Assembly: GCA_030248065.1 (NCBI GenBank)
Contig: JASAMV010006193.1
Coordinates: 1 to 64,000, forward strand
DNA: 64,000 bases
Source of the DNA: Rhynchonema sp. JSB1_4
Taxonomy: Eukaryota > Nematoda > Chromadorea > Monhysterida > Xyalidae
Reading direction: 5' to 3'
Part shown: piece after piece, positions 19,388 to 34,800 of the stretch
Position numbering within the stretch: the stretch's first letter is position 1
How the letters are laid out: each line of letters opens with the position of its first letter
Notes under the pieces: generated by a model
What the model was told of the DNA's origin: nothing
Database searches by the model: none
Seen by the model: the letters and a program-made list of their open reading frames with translations, nothing else
Translations under genes and position numbers: made by a program

Positions 19388-22056
19388 TTACACATTACTG
19401 ACCTGTGGTGGCACCGCCTCGGCCGTACTGTCACTTTTTGGCCCGTCGCCACTCCGAGATGAGGATGAATCGTCACGCCCACTCAGGAACGGGGCGATGC
19501 ATTCGAAGGAACATTGCAGATTGGCATCCACTTTCATCATACCTGCCGAGTTTTCGAATTGGCCTGCAATAGTGATTAGTGATTGATTGAGTGGGTGACC
19601 GCGAATTTAGCAACCGACCACAATAGTGCGGTGCGCTGAATATGGTGACGTGTTTACGATCGGCGAACAGTTCGTATCCGTCCTGCACGACTTGGTGCGC
19701 TCGAGCGATCAGATCGAGATTGAACGATTTGCATGTCGCTTCGACTACATCCTGCGTGAGAGAATGGCTTCTGCGTTGTGAAACATCACTACTGAATCTG
19801 AACTCTTACCGGTCCATAAGTGTATGATATTCCACGCGAGCTCGCATGCCATCCATAGGTGTACATGTCGGGATCGCTCCTGCAGTTAGCATTCCATACC
19901 GTAAACCTTTTAAACTGTTACAGTAACCCAATCCATTCCAACACCAACCACAACAGATCAACGGTGAGCAGATGGCCGCGATGCACATCGACGGGTCGTT
20001 GTATTTGTCTGAGTTGATCGAAGTTGACCAATTTCGGTGACAGTCCACCGTGCATGCACAGAATGCGACGCGAGATGCACGCGGCAAATGGCATGCAGTT
20101 GAACATCAGCTAAACATACGACACAGTCTACAATATATGTATGTATACATCATTACCGTTTTTGTTGTCAAGTCCTAGTTTGAGTGATGGACAGTCCAGT
20201 TCAAATCCGCGCTTGCCTTCGATTTTCCTGTCTATACTGCGTATTGGTGAACGAAAACGACGGGTCTCTCAGGGTAGACTGTACATCATGCCAGAACTCA
20301 TACATGAAAATTACGGTAAAACCAACTTGGAAGGTATGCCAGCATTTCAATGAGTACCGTTTCTGGCATTCGTCATAGAAACCATAGATTCGATTGATGT
20401 TGGACGTTTCGTGATTGCCGCGCAGCAGGTGCATCTTGTCCGGATATTTGAGCTGCGAAATTTATTACAGTCTGCCTTCCTTATGGTGAAATTCTCCACG
20501 GCACGGTAGGTAGTGAATATTTTCGAACGCTATCTTGGCATTTTCAGTCGAAAATATCACTAGCGGGTGTATGAGCAACATTAAAATGGGCCCAACTAAT
20601 CAAACGCAGCGCAGCACGTAACGAACAACCAACCTTGTAGCAGGTGAGTAGACAGATTGTCTCGAGACTTTGTCGGCCGCGATCCACATAGTCGCCGAGG
20701 AACAAATAACTGTTGGTCTCGGACGGGTAGCCACCAGCGTTGAACAGACGCAACAGGTCTGAGTACTGGCCATGCACGTCACCGCACACCTAAATGGTGA
20801 TATGAACAAGCAGTGATGTTTCAGGCATGCATACAGCCAGCTCTTTTTGGTGTCACATGGCAGGGGCATTCGCACTGACGACGACCTGACGCACTGCTCG
20901 TCTGGGAAATGAAGTCGAAACGGGCAACCAAAACCACAACTAACTGATTTTTGGCACTTTGGGCGCACTTTGTACCTAGGCCACACCGTAAAATGACATC
21001 AAAGGTCAACCTTCATTCGGCAATTGCAGCATATAGTGTCTACGTGTGATACACTTTTCATGTCACTAGTGAGGGTATCGCAAAATCCATGGGCAATTCT
21101 TCTTCCGCATCTGGCCTAATGAGTGCTTATGCCCATCACAATTTTCTGCAGCTACAGTAACCTTGATCGGGGCTTCAATCTCGAGAAATGGCGGTTGCGA
21201 CATGAACAGTTCGCGTGCTGCATCGGCCATCGCCATGATCTCACTTTCAAGCACATTGCCACGCAACGATGTGTGTTTGCCTGAATTAACAAGGCCATTA
21301 CAATGCACTTCTATTGCACGTATTACCCTGCTTTGCTTATGGTGACATGACGGGTACTCGCCGCCATATATTATAAAGAACATTCGTTTTTGCGGTATTG
21401 TGATGATTGGGAACAGTTAACGAGTTCATAGGAGGTTAACGGAGTTTCGCTACATTGAGAGTCACTGTCAAGTAAGCAGACGGTATTTTCAACTGACTGC
21501 TGCCCGATTTTGCCCAATGTACTGTTTCGCCATGCTTTCGCAAACAGATCGAAGTGCGAACATCTCTGGCATTTGCCTTCAAAAAGCCCCACCAGCATAT
21601 CTTATTCTTGGGCTGCGTGCAAGCTTACAGTACCTAGAGCTCCGTCCCAATACATTTCTGAACTACCGCAACCAACCGTTAGGTCCGGGCGTCAGTTCAA
21701 GCAATCGCTTCAAAAGGGAGTCGACATCGAGAACTACTGATTTTTCTGGATATTCATTCACCGATCGAACTTTGTGCTCATTTTTATATTTTCGTTGTTG
21801 TTTCGTTCCTTTTTGGTGTTGTTTCTCTTGTTTTGTGTCTTTTTTCTGCTGCTGCTGCTGTTGTTGTTGTTTCTCGTGTTTCTTTGACCAATCGCGGAAA
21901 AATTCATCGGTTCTGGTTTCGTATTCTTGGTCAGTCAATTTTTTCTCTTTCTCTTTTTCTGTTGTTGATTTATTCGTTTTGTTTTCTTTTGATTTCAGTT
22001 TTTGATCGCTGTTAACGTCCTCACTACTGGCCACACGAACTGGCGGTAGCACTTTG
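19388..22056 (-). CDS. PP1-type serine/threonine protein phosphatase catalytic subunit with Gln/Lys-rich extension (5' incomplete)
   Basis: Exons: 22056-21677, 21280-21162, 20789-20634, 20452-20327, 20109-19949, 19879-19810, 19751-19619 and 19563-19388. They join in frame to 439 residues plus an unresolved start exon. The metallophosphatase motifs are intact: [43 protein letters not shown] and APHYCG. The order and the SREIFLSQP-like segment ([17 protein letters not shown]) are those of PP1, which dephosphorylates many Ser/Thr substrates with targeting subunits. It is diverged: GWGENDRGVSFTFG of ordinary PP1 is replaced by [14 protein letters not shown]. The first mapped exon adds about 100 residues rich in Lys, Glu and a Q8 run. 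Four introns begin GTTGGT. No ATG lies in the first exon; an acceptor at 22057 implies another exon upstream. Confidence 0.88.
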
Positions 22057-23661
22057 CTGAAATTAATTTGAACTTCAACAAAATTTGACGTGTTTTTTAA
22101 ACTTAAATTATTGAAGAGTGGCTCACCAACCCTTTATTTTGCATAACTCGCACATTTTTCGACATTTTTGTTACTTGACTTCGGTGGTCAGGTTGTATGG
22201 TAGTTTTAGGTGTTCGGTTTGGTGGGGCAAAGCCCACAGAAAAAGATTGAAGGCTCAAATCAGCAAGGTTACGGTAGATCGTGTGCGGGTAGGGAATTGA
22301 TCAGTGAGGTAGGGCTGATGACTTTGGCTTGTTCTTGCTTGTTACTGGTATTGAATTGAAGCAAAAATCAGTTGGAAATGAATGACCCCTCTTGAATTTT
22401 ATTTTCTCAGACATCGAAAATAAAAGTGCGGGCACCACTATGCACCCGGCTTGCGCGTGTTGATTTCCAACCAGCATTTACTGCCGAGCGTCACTAACAA
22501 ATCTGGTGTGCTCTGGTGACCGGCCTCCTCAACACGGACAATTTGGCAACTTTCCAACACATTACAAGCCATTGTGCACAAATAGTTCCGCCAGCCACCG
22601 CCCCATGCACCAGCTCCATTGTGATTGGCCAGAGTGGGCGGAGTCAAGTGAACGCCATACAATGAGATGCCTGTACACTATTGGGCAACATTTTTGACAC
22701 AGATTTGCAATGAAAATAAATTTATTGTCATTTTTGGGCTACTATTACCGGTCTGGGTTTATAATCAGTCGCGGTGCGTGCACGCACACAGTTACATTAG
22801 TATGTCGACTTTTTTCAGTTGCGGCTGAGTTGAGTTCCGTTGTGGGGATTAGCGTTTATCCGTGAAAAACTACTGTTCATTTTGGGGGTTACTGTAGCCA
22901 CGATGGGTTCTGCGTATAAGTCGAAATGTGCCAGTTTTTCATTTTCAGGTCATTTGCAAAACGTGCACTTTGCATTGTATTTGTATTAGTTGACCACTAT
23001 AAGCCATGTGAAGAAACTTGCGCTTCTGCTCGCTCCCTGGCTGTGTTCGGGTAGATATTTTGCTCGCTCAGATTTGTGTTATTCATGAATCATGATATCT
23101 AATTGTTGATTTTCATCACCCACGAAAAAGCCATTTGTCCACACTCATGCGAACATGAGTTGACTTTCCCTGGTACAATTTCCGAAAAACCCTAAACAAA
23201 GCCTGCACTGATAAAGTTACGATTGCTCATGACACACGTGCGTATGGCAACGACTGCAATATCCCCATACACATCAACAGTCTGATTACTCATCCCATTT
23301 TCCCACAGCAGCTTTTAACACTTTCTGTGTTCTTTTCACATGCACATCTCAAGTTTATTATCAACTTCATAAAAATACGTTCGATGCGCACCCCCGCGCT
23401 CAATATACGTACAGTACCTGCTAATGTAGTTAGAATTTCATATTGAACACTGTTGTTTCTTTTCGCGTTTACTGTCACGAAAAGCCGGTGCGCATGCATT
23501 TTTTCGACACAATGTCATCAAGTTTGTATTCATAACCGCGATCTGAATTTGACGTTAATTATCATTTTTTGATGACAGTAAACAGTCTAAGATTTGTGTG
23601 TTTGCCCATCCGCACGCACGCTGACTCACTCTACCGTAGTCAAGTCAGAGTGATAAAAAAA
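22057..23661. other. Intergenic; missing PP1 start exon should lie here
   Basis: A minus-strand open frame at 22438-22662 reads NGAGAWGGGWRNYL and CWLEINTRKPG, which looks protein-like, but I cannot assign it and its splice phase does not join the phosphatase. Otherwise no clear exon. The Sox 5' flank begins here. Confidence 0.35.
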
Positions 23662-26105
<2,444 letters not shown>

Positions 26106-29100
26106 ACGAATTCAGGACACGCAAATGATAAATGGAAATATTGATAATTCTTGTCGCGCATTTGTCTTGTCTGCTCTCCCCATTATGCCCGTCCGTTGTA
26201 ATGAGCTGTATCCGGTCTTCGGTATGTTTTATTTTTTTTACATTGTTTTAAATTTTCTCCTGTCGTTGTGTTGTACACTTGAAATTTTATTGTTTTCTCA
26301 AAGCTTCCACTTTGTATAAACCGTCACTCGTTTGGAAAATTTCTCGAACAGAAACATGTTCCAGTCGCATCATTTGTGATACTGAACCAACATTTCTGGA
26401 ATTATTAGTTCATTCTCTTGCCCATTTCCCCGCAAACTGGGCTTGTCTTTGAGCACGTAATCTCATGTTTTTGCGGCTTCCATAGCTTTAGGCGTGTGTT
26501 TGTGAGTCTCATGTAAACCAATTCACAAAGTTAATATTCTGCAGTTGTCGGTTTGTGTATTTCCATCACCAAACTCGTACCGGGTCTTGGCCAAACCAAG
26601 CTATTGTTTCCCACTGTCTTGTCACGTTTGTCATGTGTTTTGTTTACAGTGTACACGCCTACGATTATATATATAAACATGTGAGTTTTCTCTGTCATAC
26701 GAAACATAGTTTAACTGTCCATGCGTTTTGAAATAAAAATCCAAAATCAAAGTCATCTGTGAACCCAGCCAAAAGTACCCACAAAGCGCAAACATCGAAC
26801 AGAGACACAGCCACAAGTACAAATGCCTCGATTTATAAATACTATTTTCGATCATTTTTCTCCTAATTCTGTTTGCGCAATGTCTTATCGCCCTTCAAAC
26901 AATGCCCTCTCAGATGTGTCATGTGTTGAGCAAACATGACTCTTTGACAATATCACACCCTTTGTTTGTCACAGTGTCTCACATTTATTTGAAATCTGCC
27001 GAAACAAAATATATCTGAAAACTTTGCTGGTAATTTAGTTTTTGATGGCTCCATAGATCGAGACGTTACAAAAACTTCAGCACAACAATATTCCTTTATT
27101 TTGAAAAAAAGAACAATTTTTTTTCAACCAATGTGTTCGCTTCAAGGCCTCTTGCCAAAACAAAGAGAAAATATAGAACCGGTTTTCGTGGTTTTCTTTT
27201 TGATTACAAAACGTCTTTAATCACACCGCCTTATGCTTGGTTGCGTAAATTCAGCGCAACAGAAGGCATGGGGCAAACATATTTGCATGCATATTTTTAC
27301 ATGCGATTTGCTTTGTGTGGTCATAGTCCAGTGGTGGCATTGTTTTTGTTTCGGATTATTATATTCAGCTGCGGGCATCTCTCTCTGTTCAAATTTGCAA
27401 AAAAGAAATCAAAAGGCGACTAGATTGATCTACTGGCCTGACAGTGAAAGCCACCGCGCAAAATTAGGTATTCAATTTCAGATTTTTTGATGAGAAGCCG
27501 ACGGTTTGTGCTTTTTGCGGTCGGCGGTGGAAGGGGGATTGCGCGCATGTAAACTGCTACATTATGACATGGGGATGTGGGATGGCATCTGTATTGAATC
27601 GATGTCTGTTTGTTCTAAACGCCATTATCATAGAAACAACGAAATTTGCATGAAAATCTGTGCGTTGCGTCTTTTGGGCCACGTTTTCCCGCTCTTCTTC
27701 TTGTTTGTGTGATGTGGTTTCAGAAAACAATCATGGTTCCTCTTTACATATTAGGCTTTCGAATAAGCTTTAGAATTGAGATTTGCACTTGAAACATGGC
27801 TCATGTCATGCATGACACTTATACTCACCAGAAACTTTTTTCAGTCATTTACAGTGCCATTCGTGCCGAACAGATGTGGAATAAACTCAAGTAATCTTTA
27901 TCCATTCAGTCAATTCAATTTTTCCATTTACATTTTCTTATAATAAACCCATATTTGCACACAAAGCCGGAAGAATTTTTAGCTCCATTTTGCATGTTGT
28001 GAATTGAACAGGATTTTTCTGTCCATAACAATGAGCCGTACACACAATAGATAAGTCACCGCCCATCATAGGGGCTTTCTTGCACTTTCTCTTTTCATTC
28101 ATTGTATTTCTTTTCAAAAAATGAATCGACAAAGCGTATAAATGCGACTATTAGACCATTATTATTGGTCACACTTCACACACAATATAAATCCATCCAA
28201 ATCTCAGACCACTGTCACCATACAACAATTGTGGTTCAGTTCTTGAACGGGTGCGCCGGCCAACCCGAACTGAAAACTGGACCCGGAATTCTTTGGTGCT
28301 GCAAATTGGGGGTTACGTTTTCATGGTTACGCACGCGTGTTTTTGATTGTGTTGCAAACTTGAACACTCATCCAACCAGTGCGTATATGGGTAACAAACC
28401 TGAGTTTTCTTTTCAATATTGAATTCAGTTTGAAAAGTAAAAATAATGCACCTTAAAGAATGAGCATGTAGTGCAATACGCAAACGAAAATGCACCCCAT
28501 GCATCTATCAACAAAAGCCATTCACAGACATTCTGCAGACATAAACACACAAATATGCAATAAAAGAGAAAATAGTGCGAATAATGAAGAAGAAAAGAAA
28601 AATAACGCCAGACAATGAACGAAAATGAATGAAGCAGAATAAAGGCAACACAACAAGCACAATAAACGCCAAACTTGGGTGACAACAACCAACAACAACA
28701 ATGGGAGACTCCATTCTCATAATGTGTAGACTCCTCCGCTTGAATAGTTGAACGGGAACAAAAGAGAAAAAGAAAAGAAACGAAAGAAAGTAAAAGGAAA
28801 AGAAAAGTGTTATTGCAGACACAGCGTTTTGGTTCAGAAGAAAGAGTGTCACACACGCTCAGACATTTTGATATCCAAAGTTTGCAATTCATCACACAAA
28901 AACCACACAAGTATACATACAATGGCGAACAATGTTCACACTTTTCCCTCTCAGACACATGATCATCAGTCTGCAATGGGCTGTGTCAAAACAGACAACA
29001 TTATATTTATTCACAAAAGAATCAACATGAATGAATGTCTTTTTCTCACTTTGGTCCTGGCAGTATCCGGAATTACAGGGAGAGGAGGAAAACAGACCTC

Positions 29101-30480
29101 ATGAAATCAGCTGTTTCATGAAGTGTACAGCACATGCCAAGAATTGTGGCGTGGTGTAACGTCGCACCCCGCTGCACTATTGAACCATGCCCCCAGGGTT
29201 GAGTGGCACACATTTGGTTACTTCATGATTATTAGTGCGCACTGCACACTGTGAAAACTTGTTGCTCCAACCCCGGAGTTACTGGGACTCGTTACGACCT
29301 GAACTGTTAGATAATACGTTGTACCCGTTTTTGTGTCCAGGTTTGTAACGCATGTTCTCAGCATCACCAAAGCAGTTTTCGCACACAGAGTGACCCAATA
29401 GTTGGGCAACCACCGTGCAAACAATGAACAAAAGAAACGTTAACACGTTTTTGTTCGGTAATATAATTACTGGACCCGACCATCCATTGTTCTCTCTCTC
29501 TGTTGTAAACGTTGCATGACAATAACTCATTATTGAGGTTTTTATGTCATATTCACGCTGTTCATTTTGGGTGAAGGGTGGCGATTTCTGCCAAAACGCT
29601 GGAAAAAAGTATGCAGGATTGTGGTGATTTCGGCCAAGATCAGTGCCGGGTTCAAAACCAGACAACGTGTGGACTTTTTTGTCACAATTTCACGATTGTT
29701 ATTATGCCAATTATTAGTTTTTTTGGCCTAAAAATTCACTGACTCCCTGCCATTGTTACCCGGTGCAGTGCAGCACAAAACAAATGTTATTGTTGCTTGG
29801 GCATGATGACAACACAATACAAACACAGGCACCACAGGACAATCAATGTATTGTGTTTTTGGGAGTTTTATGAAAATTATTATTACCAAATGCATCTAAA
29901 CTCCGACAGCAACATGACATGTGGTTACAACACGTTTCGGACAGAAAACGTTGGGTGCAGTTCATTTCAGGGCTTTGTAACCTGGTTCAAGAACCGGTTT
30001 GGTACCCAGCAATTTTACAGCAATTTGTGAACATTGTGACACAAAAAAGCGATGGTGACCAAACAATAGCCCCGTGTCCTGTTTCGGTAATATAATACAC
30101 AATCATAATACAACCCAATCCAAAATACAATTGATAATGCTGCCATTGCAACACAGAATGTGTGCGTCCCGGCGAAAACTGGTGTGCCAGCCAGCATATA
30201 GCTCAGGTGATTGTTTGAAAATGAAAAGTTTTTTCATCGACAAAAAAATCACACAATGGGTTTTGAACGAGTCTCGGGCCCGCAGGCAAGGCATATTGAT
30301 GTTTATGTGCGTTGTAATGCTTTGCGGGCTTTTGAATCAAGTTTTTTTGTTTGTGCAATAAGGGATGGAACTCTTGTTGTTTTGTGACGACAAGGTTTGA
30401 TAAACAAAAAAGATCGAAACCGGGCTTGAAAGGGAAATGACGAGCAGTGAAATAAAAGTTTTTCAATAAGAGATTTTTAT
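26106..30480. other. Gene-poor interval (Sox 3' flank and beyond)
   Basis: The first kilobase is probably Sox 3' UTR; AATAAA occurs at about 26732. The rest is AT-rich with long low-complexity A/G stretches (28740-28810). The open frames present lack codon structure or family motifs. No gene supported. Confidence 0.45.
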
Positions 30481-30483
30481 TCG

Positions 30484-30732
30484 TAAAGGTGGAGTTATAC
30501 TTGTCCTCATGTGGACATTTTGTCCACATGGACAAAACTTCGTATTGATCATATTTTGCGATTGGTAGGAGCAAGAGCTTCGAAAATCGTAACAGTTGTT
30601 CAGCAGGTTTGGGGGAACAACTATTATGCTGATCAAAGGTGAAGTTTCAACAATTGACAAAATACGACCGGAACAATGATTTGTCAATGCGGACAAAATG
30701 TCCACATGAGGACAAGTATAACTCCACCTTAA
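30484..30732. mobile_element. Hairpin MITE (TIR AAGGTGGAGTTATAC)
   Basis: Inverted ends of about 40 bp: AAGGTGGAGTTATACTTGTC at the left and GACAAGTATAACTCCACCTT at the right, with GGACATTTTGTCC following inside. About 248 bp, non-coding. The terminus starts AAGG like the MITE in Sox intron 1. Confidence 0.8.
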
Positions 30733-31431
30733 TGCGCGCACTGACTCATTTTTGAAAAAATCGCTGCCAATGCCATACCTTTTCACATGCTTTGTCTTTC
30801 ATACTTTATTATTTGCAAAACACAGCAGCAGCGCATTTTTCTTTGCTCTTTGCTCTTATACTTTTCTCTTTCAAAACATTCTTTCTCTTTCTTTTCATAA
30901 AAGTGTCTTTTGTTCTCCGCTGCACGCAACAATGGGAAAACAGTGTTGTTGTTGTTGTTGTCTTGTGTTTTTTTGTTTTGCTTACGTTTTCTACCTTGAA
31001 GGCTGAGATACCGCTGGTTGGAGTCGAAGGTCTGTGACTAAGGGGAGATTTATGCAAAAAGTTTTTGATTTTGTTCTCTTTCTAGCAACCGAAACTTCAT
31101 TGTAAGAGAGGGGCGAACAACTTTCGAGTGCACTGGGACTCTTGGCTCAACAGAACAAAGGAGCAAAAAGCACTCGAACTCAAACGACACGGGGATTAGG
31201 GCTTCAAGCTTGAAGCACCCGCTTCTGTTGCACTTCAATGAGAGCGCACTTCAATGAAATATATGTGCTTTTCCATCAATAAATCAGTAATACAAACACA
31301 ATGTGATGGGCCAAAGTTCATAGACTGGCTCCCATCTTCCGTATGAATAATTCATTTCCGAATATTGGTATCGGGCATATCGGGTATCAGAGCATGAAAA
31401 GACCGCTCTGAAAGCAAACTAGGCCTAATAC

Positions 31432-31823
31432 CAACGGCGGATCCAGAGGGGACACAGGGACACACACCATGCCCCCGTTTCGTCCATTTGGCCGCAGAAA
31501 GGGGGCCACCGTTTCGGAACCAAGAAGGAAAAAGGACCCCTAAATCGCATGATACACTTCAAAAGGTAGGATCTTCAAAAGTCCAAAGTGATACGCTTCG
31601 CGTGTTAGATGGACTCCAAAAGTCAGTCAAAATTTTAATGAAATTTGGCTTTCGCGCGCGTAAAAAATGCCAAGATTGTCACGTTTCGTGTAATTTGGTG
31701 TAAAAGGCGCGAAATTCTAATCAAGCAGTAGATAAATGTGACTTTTAAAAATGAGCAAGCACTAGATAAAAATGACTTTTTGGATTTGGCCCCTCCCTTG
31801 GCCAAAAGCTGGATCGGCCACTG
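31432..31823. mobile_element. hAT-like MITE (right TIR CAGTGGCCGATCCAGC)
   Basis: The left end CAACGGCGGATCCAG and right end GCTGGATCGGCCACTG are flanked by perfect 8-bp copies of CCTAATAC (31424-31431, 31824-31831). 392 bp, no coding content. Confidence 0.88.
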
Positions 31824-31831
31824 CCTAATAC

Positions 31832-34800
31832 GCACAGCATCAAACTTCTAAGTTGACCATTTGGACTGCTGGTGGTGTTGCATCAATGCGTGCCCAAGTG
31901 CACCACTTGCAGATCGGATCAAAGGAACTGGTGGTGCTTGGCCATGAACGGTACTTAGGCTGCGGCCAACTACAAAGGGCCAAAACAAGGAACGTTACTT
32001 ATTATTGTATTACGAAACACCCACAGTTTGTAGTTATTTTGTGTGTTCTTTTGTTCTACAGGTCGTTTGGCTATTGCACACAATGGGGATTTGGGCTGAA
32101 TGCAGTATTTGAATGAAAAATGATTGCAAGGCTTTGGAATATTGGCTGTGTTTTTTAAATTCGGGGTTTTGTGTTGTGAACTGAAGGTATGTAATTTCAA
32201 AGAAGTTTGTATCGTGTGTTTCTATTCGTGCTTGAAACTCATGAATTATGTGGCATGTTGAATGGTATTGGCTACCGCAGGTCCATCAAAGAAATCGAAG
32301 AGAAATAAAAGGGCAAAAAGAAAAGAAGGAGAAAGAATGCCCAACTGAAGCAGCCAGGTAAATACGGGGGGAGGACAAAAGGGGAGACAAAACCGCATAC
32401 CGTGCACAAAAACGGCCAATAGGTATTTGCGGTCTTTTATGATTTTGCGATTGGTCCAGCGCACACACAAAGGGGCAATGTGCAGCTCAGGCGCTGCCAT
32501 AACGCAATGTTTGGGGGCTGCTTACTGGTTTTGGCCATTGTGTTGCTATTCATTGCGTCTTTTGACGTGTATTGTTTGTGATCTTGTATTTATGCTTTGT
32601 TTTCTTTCTCTTTTCTCTTTTGTACCGCGTCCTATGCTGCTCAGTGCTCACATCAATGCCTATTTACCTTAGTTTGGGTCTGGCTGATGGTTTGCATTGT
32701 AGGTATGGACATGCGATGGCATAAAAGGTGCACCCATGGGGTCGCTTTGTGTGCGCTGATCTCTTTTATGCACGAAAAGTACGGTATGTTCATACACCAG
32801 GCTGCGCCTCTACAGTTTTGTAACCATAACGTTATTTGTCATTGCCAACGTACGTAAAGTACGGCATGTAATGCCTGTTTAGTATTGTTGAATGGACCTG
32901 ATTTTTATTCAAAAAAGCGATCCTGTGATAAAAAAGGGACATGAGGAATTTGTGATTGAGAAAAGTTGAAGGCGTCCTTCAAAGTGCGGCGCTAATTTTC
33001 CGAATTGACTCCAGGGATTCAACTGCCACACATGGTCCAAATCAGTCATTTTCAACTGCCACATCAAACCCATTCAAAACGTAATGGCATGTAAATTAGT
33101 CATCAACAAGATGCAGTCCCCAAAAGACCACTAATTTCGGTTCCAGTCAGTTTGTTCCAAGCCAAGACGCGAAAACAATTAGATGCCCATCTTGAATTGA
33201 AAGTCTGCTGGGACTTGAGAGCGGACAAATAAGGAGCCAGCCACTCATAATACTGGTTGCTGCTTTCGGGATGGCCTTTATACATCGTGGGTATTGAATC
33301 ACTAAACAGTGGGTCTCCGTCAGTTACGCAAACATGAGCACGACAAGAGGAACCCTACAAAGTACAAGACGAAGGTTTGACACAACCACAAGCAATCAGT
33401 TTAGCTCGTTACCGACGGTCTTGTTTCTCGATCGAACTGAAATAAAAGAAATTTTCGCGGATCGGCGATATTCAGCGAAACTTCGTTTCTCGCAAGCGGG
33501 GACAATACGGAATGAGCGAGCGTGCCGAAAACCGAAAGTTTGCTCGCACCAGTGTAAGGTACAGTCACACCTCTGCATAGTGAACAGAACGGTTTTTGTT
33601 CACTGCGAAGAATATTCACTATATGTACAGGAAGAACACTGCTCTGGAGGATTATGTCAATTTGGGGACTGGTCACCACGCAGAGCTGCAGAGGGATTCA
33701 CTATGTAGAGGTTCACTAGTTGTCAATATCTACACGGTGCTTCACAAGGCCACGCATGAAAAAGTTTAATGAAACGCGCTCCCCTTGGATCGTAGAACAA
33801 CAGTGCAACATCAACCCATGTTCCGATAATACCATACAACATTTCGTATTACTCACAGTTTTTGAGTCTTTTCAACCGGATGAGTTACCGTAGCGTGTAT
33901 ACTACTGTACCTGCACATTACAGGAATCATAAGCGCCATTATTGTTGCTAACACAATCCCAGCACAGTACTGTACTCAGCATTTCGGCACAATAACTTTT
34001 ATTGTATTCACGAGATGGTTTCCGGTGACAATAAAAGCATATATGTATATCCCAACTTTGTCAAGACCAAGGGTACTGTACCTAAAGTTCTTGCTTTATT
34101 TATATTGAATAGAGCAACTTGCCTATTCTGTGCTCTTATGGTGAAGTGTACATTAATCCAACAATAGGCCATATTCCACTATTTACAAACCATAAAATGA
34201 ACCTGTAGTTTCACAAAGCGACAAAAAGCATGGAGCCCCTTTGAGAGTTTGCTTTTCTTTGCGGCACGCGCCACGGAACAAATAATAAAAATATTAGGTG
34301 CTTTTGTGCGTTTGTGCACATAACATAACAATAATAATGTACGATCTTTGATGTATGGGAAGGAACTTTTGGTGCTGTTTTATGTGTGGGATCAAAGCTT
34401 GTTGATTCTTGATGTTTTATGCCTTGAAGTTTCAGCTCTTTGTCAGGGAAATTCAGCATTATTCTTGCGAATTATACCACTGTACATACTGTATTATGGA
34501 CCTGCAAGCTCTTGATTTATTCTTCTGCTTAAGTCTACTGTAGTCGATCTAGTAAAGGGTTATAAATGCCTTAAAAGTTATGCAGATCAAGTAAAAAAAC
34601 AAAGACGCGCAAAAGATTTGTTTCACATGACCTTGAATGGAGCTTTCAGGCGAAAGTGCGACAATGTGCCACGAAATCGCACAAAGAATAAGCGACATGG
34701 AAAGATAATCGCCGTTAACAATAACAGTTATGTACCTATCGTTTTTACACATTTTCGTTTGAGTTATTTTTGATAAAAAGAGTGGAGTGAAGACAGGATC

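Noticed and set aside
21663..22052. Start of the phosphatase at 22052
   Set aside because: The codon there is GTG on the minus strand and a splice acceptor (TTTCAG) lies just upstream, so the true start is in an earlier exon.
22438..22662. Minus-strand open frame with NGAGAWGGGWRNYL
   Set aside because: Begins at TTG, no family recognised, and its possible donor phase does not fit the phosphatase; too weak to call a gene.
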